A stretch of DNA of 64,000 bases from Alitta virens (taxonomy: Eukaryota; Annelida; Polychaeta; Phyllodocida; Nereididae). Location of the stretch: contig OW028580.1 in the NCBI GenBank assembly GCA_932294295.1, positions 24,600,975 through 24,664,974 of the forward strand. The letters are read 5' to 3'. The first letter of the stretch is position 1, and each line of letters opens with the position of its first letter. A model generated the notes under the pieces. It was not told the origin of the DNA. It did not search any database and was given only the letters and a program-made list of their open reading frames with translations. The position numbers and the translations under genes are program-made. Shown here piece by piece: positions 47,001 to 54,392 of the stretch.

Positions 47001-50000
47001 TTTTGTCCATACAGATAGCAATACAAGGACACTTTTTCATTGTCTTAGACATTGTAATTGGTACGATATCTAAAATAAAGAAGATTTGTAATTCCATGCA
47101 CAATTATCAGTTGTTTTTGACATTGATTTGTTTTCAGTTGAATCTAATCCGTTTTAATGATGTATGTTCTTGCTCTAGGCTCTATATTTTCCCTAAGCTT
47201 GATGACGTTGACTAACTGAATTGGTTTTCGTTAATTAGTTGCTCGTTAATTAGAAACTGTTTGGATTTTTCGAAGGACGTTCCATTGTTTTATTTTCGAA
47301 TCTTTTCGAAAAACTAATGAGAAAAAGGAACATTCAAGATGACAATATGAATAGTTTTATTATTACTTTCAAGAAAATGAATCACGACAATAAATTAACC
47401 AAGTTTTAATCAAAATGGGGGAAAATATTGTTTGCTTTCACTTTGTTACCATGGGAAAGTGAAATATCGTCTGCTTAATGAAACAATGTCATTCTCTTGT
47501 TTTTCAGACTCCTCACTGGCAATAAAATCGCAAACATCAACTCATCGACCTTCGAAGACCTGTCAAACCTCAAACGACTGTGAGTACATTTAAGATGAAA
47601 CTTGTTAAATTTGTATTGCTCTTTTTGATGACGTAGCTGTGTTGTCTAATCTATTGAAGGGGTGATTTTTGCGGCAGAAAATGTTATTGGATTGTTTAAC
47701 AGTACAGACTTAAAGACCACCTCGCAAACAAAAAAACCCTTTTCACTGAATCAACTGAATGTACTACGGCTGTCATAAGTGTGGTTTTTCCTTGGTACAA
47801 ACCTTTTAGCAGAAACTTTATTTTTGTCTTCTGCTGGTCCAATGGAAATTTTTTGTAGTCTATGATTACATTCTCAGTTTTAAGCTGAATCTGGAAGGGT
47901 TTAATTTATCATATTTAGTGAGTAACTTAACAGATTTATTTATTTATATCAGAGCTTTCCACTGATCTTTCTGGTGCTATCTATGAGAAATAGCAACTTT
48001 TGTGTTCAACGGTGTAATATTCACCCTTATAAACGGAAATAATCCCATTTATAATAATAATAAGAATCAATTTTATTGCAACAAAAGTTGAAGCACAATT
48101 TGTAGACATTTATAGCCATTGTTGTTATGTTACTGTTTTAAAGAGGCTTGACTGTAGCTACTTCAGACAAAGAGAAAGTTCTTGGCATTACTTAAGGGCC
48201 ACCTATGTGACCTATGTGTATTCTAACTTCTTATGCGCCCCAGTGTGCTCAGAATATTGTCTGGGCAAATGAGATTAGTGCAGAGTTGCACTGTAAGTAA
48301 AGAGAACTTCAAGGGGCAAAAATTCCCCTGCATTTATCTAGCTTGACGGATTAGGGATTTATTGCCAATGCCATCAGACTGCACTGAAAGTATGGAGCTT
48401 TTTGTGTAGCATTTAATGTAGAGTGTAGATGCTATAATCAATAGTCTGAATTTGATGTTAGTTGGGATTGCTTATAAACAATTTGTAGGTTATTTATCAT
48501 ATGTTTATGAATTTTGATGCCTTGTATTATTCCTTGATCAGGCTTGATTTATAGTGTAAAGAATTGTAAATGGTATCATATTTCATAAGCATAATAAATG
48601 TCTTATTGTCTCATCCACGTTGTTTTATGCATAAATTTATGCTTGAATTGATATTCAGTATTTTTCTGGTTGCTTGCTACCGCAAATAAGGCACATCTGA
48701 TTGGTGGACACGATGTCACGTGACTTAGTGCTTCCGGTTTCTCTTGTCTTTTCCTGATGCATTCACTGTAACTGCTCTTCGTTGCGTGTTCTTCTCTTTG
48801 GCTGATAGCTTGTGACAAAGCTGGTCTTTGAGTGGCTGGACGTTCCCTTCTGTTGCATTGTTCTATTGTTTGAACGTTTCTTTTCGTCAGTGGCGACATG
48901 GATGGTCAAAGGTCAGAGCAGCAAGAGATTTCACTTAGCAACCGTCTGCAGGGCCAGGAAATCAGGGCCAAAGCAATTTTCTCCTGAGCCCCTGGCATTT
49001 TTCTCCACTGGAAAAATGCAGTATTCCCTCAATACAGTCCAACTCCTATGCAACAATCTGGTAGTGATTTTTGAATGAATAGGTGATTGAATATGGGATT
49101 TTTACAGTGATATAACACTTTTAAAACAAATGTATATCAAGGCTGTTTATTTTGTTCAAGCTTTTTTTTTTATATGGGAGATTTAGACCGTCATTTGTAA
49201 TACAATGAATCTGTGGATTCGTGATTATTATCTTATTAAATTGGAGAGCTTGTTGTATACTTGGATTTCATTGTGGTTTTTAAAAAACTTTTACTTTAGA
49301 AAATACCCTATATATGTTCTGGGTGCTTGCTTACCCCAGCATAAACACAAAAGTACAAGCTTGGATTATCCAAGGTCCAAGGCACATCCAATTTAAAGTG
49401 AATATTGAACCCATGACCTTCAGCAGGACTAGCAAGGACCTTGACCACAAGGCGACTCCATTGTAGATTTACATGTTGGCTCGCCAGGGCTGGACAGTAA
49501 ATATCCAACCCATGACCTTCAGCAGGACTAGCGAGGACCTTGACCACAAGGCGACTCCATTATATATTTACATGTTGGCTCGCCAGGGCTGGACAGTAAA
49601 TATCCAACCCATGACCTTCAACAGGACTAGCGAGGACCTTGACCACAAGGCGACTCCATTGTAGATTTACATGTTGGCTCGCCAGGGCTGGACAGTAAAT
49701 ATCCAACCCATGACCTTCAACAGGACTAGCGAGGACCTTGACCACAAGGCGACTCCATTGTAGATTTACATGTTGGCTCGCCAGGGCTGGACAGTAAATA
49801 TCCAACCCATGACCTTCAGCAGGACTAGCGAGGACCTTGACCACAAGGCGACTCCATTATTTATTTACATGTTGGCTTGCCAGGGCTGGACAGTAAATAT
49901 CCAACCCATGACCTTCAACAGGACTAGCGAGGACCTTGACCACAAGGCGACTCCATTGTATATTTACATGTTGGCTCGCCAGGGCAGGACAGTGGATATC

Positions 50001-53000
50001 GAACCCATGACCATCAGCAGAGCTAGCGAGGACCTTGACCACAAGGCGACTCCATTGTTCCTCTGTAGGCTTATAATCCAAGTGGACTTAATTTGGAACC
50101 CTAGTTGTTGGGGTATCGTATCCCTTGCCATTGTTATACCATCTCCCTGTCTCTTACATTCCGATTGCTCAGTGAGACACTGCAGTTGCCATGGAAACCA
50201 ACAAGTATTTTATTCCCCGTGGTATGCCTGTGGAGGCAACGGAATATAAAACGCATTAGACTTCCATAATAACTCTGTGTGTGACTGCTTTCAGAGTGGA
50301 TATTGAAAACAGAATAATGACAATGTGTAACATTTGGGATATATGGTCAAGTTGGCAAAGTGGTTGGTAGGTCGGCACATAGTTGAGCTGGCTTCGAAGT
50401 TGAACAAAATTGAATAGTAGATTTATCAATCACAAGAGATAGAATTCTGCTATTGTGATATTTCCTTGCAAATTACTTGAATGAATTGTTGTATTGTTCA
50501 TCTTTGTGAATAATACAACTTTTTTGGCTTATATCAAATGAATCTGAATCTTGTAATTGTGGGTACGAAAACGGTGTCATAGGATTCTCGAAGAAATGTG
50601 TCTTCAGTACTGTAACTTACCTCGTAAGTTTAAAAATACATACAAGTGCAGCGCCAAAATCATCAACTTCATAAGGAGTCCTCAGTATCAAACAAAGTAA
50701 TCTCTACTGTACCATATTTATTGTTAACTGACCTGTCTGCAAGGACCACAAAGGCAAAAAGATTACTTTTTCTGTAGTATTTTACTTCATTTTGTCATGG
50801 AGCCAAGAGTTCTTGCTTCATATTGCTTCTTTTAAGGCTGGATGGAATATTGATTGCACTGCATTATGAAATGTTCAGGCTTCTAATCAACCGACTATGG
50901 TTTGCATATTATCGAGAAATGCCACTTTTGGCAATACTGCATCCGTTGAAAGGTCCTACCCCTGCCTCACTGCATTTAAGAGGGCTACTAGCTTCTTGTT
51001 ATTTGCAACATGGTTGGCAAATTTAACCCACCCACTGGGTTTAACCCGGGTTAAACCCGGGTTGGGCTAAATAGTCATTTTGCCCAAAGTGGGTTAAACC
51101 TGGGTTAAAACCCTTAATTTAACTTATAATCAGTACTTATTCAGTAGTAAAGGTGCAAATATTAAGCAGGAAAGACAAAACATTAATATTTAACGCTATT
51201 ATTTCCGAAACATTAAACTTTGCACAGATGATGCTACATGATGGTAGGACGTAACCAAGATCAATGGTTGTTACGCCCAATTTGCAATTGTGAAAACACA
51301 AAATTACTTGATGGTTTAGCAGTTTTTTCACCATTGAACTCAGCAGACAAGGACATGTAACATAAGTGTTTTTCAAACTAAAACAGCATGATCCTATGCG
51401 GTATAGTTTTTATAAGAATTGAACTTCTTTATTTGGAAGTCAGTTTTTGTCAGTTTGTCCAATTTTCTGTAGATCACTATAAGTCTCTGTACCATTCATT
51501 ATTCAGGAATTGCATTCTTCAATTGATATTTTTGCCCATAAAATGTGTAAAGCTCAGTGATAGCCATTAAAGTAAAGTTTAAAAAAGCATAGCTTCTATT
51601 TCTACATATATTAACTGTGTGTGTTTTATGTATTTCTACTAATTTGGAATCCCATGCGGTGAGCTTGCAGGACGGTTTTTGCCAGGTTAGCCCGGGTTAT
51701 ACCCAAGTTTTACCCGCTGGGCTGGGCAAAATTGATTTAACCCGGGTTCAAGTCCAACCCTGATTTGCAACCCAGGATTGAGCCACCTTATTAAAGATAC
51801 CGTATTTATTCGATTAGAGACTCATATGTCAAGGAACCTGTATTCCTGCTGAAGCATTTGATTTGACTTCAATAACAGAATATCAACTGTATGGTATTGT
51901 ATTTCTTTTCAAAGACCCTTTTTACCCTGCGTATATACGCGACTGGATTAGAATCACTGAATTTACTTGTTAATCGGAAAAAATTCGGTATCATAGAGTG
52001 CTCCCAGAACCCCTTGCGGGCATCCGGCTCTCTGATTGGTCAGAACTCGATTACCGGAAATAGAAAGTGTCACGTGGGGTTGGCGTCTGTCTCGTGATTA
52101 TATTTGTCACCTGCTGTTGGTCATGTGACAGTCACATGACTTCTGTCCTTAGCTGTCCTCTCCAGATAATGGGACTGTGTTAAATGATTGCGATGATTCA
52201 GATAGGTTGTATTTTTTGCTTGTGAGGATGAATATCATGTACTTAGACAAAAAATGACAGAAAATATGTGTTCCTGTAAAATGTAAGCTTTGGTTACATT
52301 TTCCTACATAGATCATTGTCATAGACCTATAGATATTTAGATAAGTCTATAATAATTTATGTGCTGATACAAAATATGAAAGAAAACTAAGCTATGGTTG
52401 GGTTGCAGTCAGTCAGTCAGTCAGTCAGCCAGCTAGACAGACAGTTAATCAGTCAGTCAGACAATCAGCCAGCTAGACAGACAGTCAATCAGTCAGTCAG
52501 GCAGTCAGCCAGCTAGACAGACAGTCAATCAGTCAGTCAGACATTCAGCCAGCTAGACAGACAGTTAATCAGTCAGTCAGTCAGTCAGACATTCAGCCAG
52601 CTAGACAGACAGCCAATCAGTCAGTCAGACATTCAGCCAGCTAGACAGACAGTTAATCAGTCAGTCAGTCAGTCAGACATTCAGCCAGCTAGACAGACAG
52701 TCAATCAGTCAGTCAGACATTCAGCCAGCTAGACAGACAGTTAATCAGTCAGTCAGTCAGTCAGACATTCAGCCAGCTAGACAGACAGTCAATCAGTCAG
52801 TCAGACATTCAGCCAGCTAGACAGACAGTCAATCAGTCAGTCAGACATTCAGCCAGCTAGACAGACAGTCAATCAGTCAGTCAGACAGTCAGCCAGACAG
52901 CACGTCAGACAGTAAGTCAGTCAGTCAATTTTAGTATGGTACACATCGGTGGTCTCAACAATGACAATGATAGGGTTCCTAGAAATTCTGGAAATTGCAG

Positions 53001-54361
53001 AGAAATCTTCAGGAATTTGAGAGAGAGAGAAAAAATTGAATAAGGGAAACTCAGAGAATCTGCTGTGTGTTCAAGTTAGCCTGGAGATGATCATGATCTG
53101 ATATTTTTCTTGCTTTTCTCAGGGAGATTTTAGTTTTCATGGAATCCTGGGAACACTTATTTATTGGGAACTCCCAATTAGGAGAATAATCCGTGAACTT
53201 AATGGCGAGGTGGAGGTGGTCTGTATAGAGAGCTGGTCTCAAGACTGCGCTTATCTGTAGTACCTCAGCTCGTTAAATAAACACTTTTATGATCTAACTT
53301 AAAATGCAAATGTGTTAAAAGCTATCATTCGAGCAATTCGTGTGTTTCGAATGTAATGTAAAAGGTTGTATCTGAACAATGCAGCTCAGAAGCATTGTTA
53401 AATTCTAAAATTGTGCGTGCTTGTAATATGTTTTGTTTAATTGAAAACCAGACAATCTGGCTATTACAGATGGGTTACAACACACATCAATAAGCTGGCA
53501 CAAACACGTTTAATTAGGATCATGATTAACCATTTATTCGGTGAATTTCGAACATTTCTGAAAAGTGTGAGGTCCATATTTAGATAGGCATTCGGTGATT
53601 TCTGCAGCTTATTACTACGGTAATAATCTCATTCATCATTGTATTTTGTTGATTGCGAATGCTGTCTGAAATCTGCTAGATTTGCGCGCCAAAAAATCGT
53701 CAAAAAGCAGACGATAATCACATGTTCAGTCAAATGCCTTTCAATGCAGAAAACCTCACCATTAAGACCTACAGTTATTTTCATAAAATACGGTCGATTC
53801 TAGCTGTCTGCAGCGACCTGTACCTGGCTGTGGTCTAAACATGCTAAAGCCAGCTGATTCTGTCCACTTCTGTATAATAGCTAATAATTGGCTTACATCT
53901 ATCTCCAGATTAATATAAACCTTGGTAAATGTAAGAAATTAATCTAATATATCATAAATATGTACTTTTAGATCCAGTTTTGAGTAGCCAGCAATTACAG
54001 CTTTGGCTAGCCTCAATTTGACGGGCCGTTTTTAATGAAACTAACTGTATTCCAACCTCTCTGTCTTTAGAGTACAGTGAGGTGATCTTTATATTATATT
54101 ATATATATATTATATTATATATATATATTATATATATATTATAGAGACATGGCCTTACAAAGCAGTTCCATTTATGAAAATGGTGATGACAATAAAAAAA
54201 TCACACTTTTGTACTAGAGGGGCATCCATTATAGTTAATTGGCACTAGGCAATTAATTGATTGTCTGCAGTGATGAGCCTTAATGGCTTTCTTAAGTCTG
54301 ATCGGTGTCTTGAGTTTTAAGGTGTTATCCATCTACATATCTATCTGTCTACCTATATATC

Positions 54362-54392
<31 letters not shown>

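Larger units (their letters stand above)
38085..47507 (+). other. Intron between exons A and B (9423 bp)
   Basis: Bounded by GTGAGT and TTTTTCAG. It holds an inverted repeat pair (38591-39215 and 40736-41090), a hAT-like insertion, SINE copies, a foldback element, two element-A MITEs, an actg array (45985-46250) and a 43-bp tandem repeat just before exon B. No coding sequence was recognised. 42480-43390 and 45000-45900 contain nothing I can name. Confidence 0.85.

Noticed and set aside
49308..50249. Long open frames on both strands (up to 159 codons)
   Set aside because: The 99-bp minisatellite has a period divisible by three, so one stop-free unit gives long frames. Both strands are open, which argues against coding.
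52406..52928. Regular spacing resembling a CRISPR array
   Set aside because: Spacers are not unique: the whole unit repeats. Eukaryotic minisatellite.
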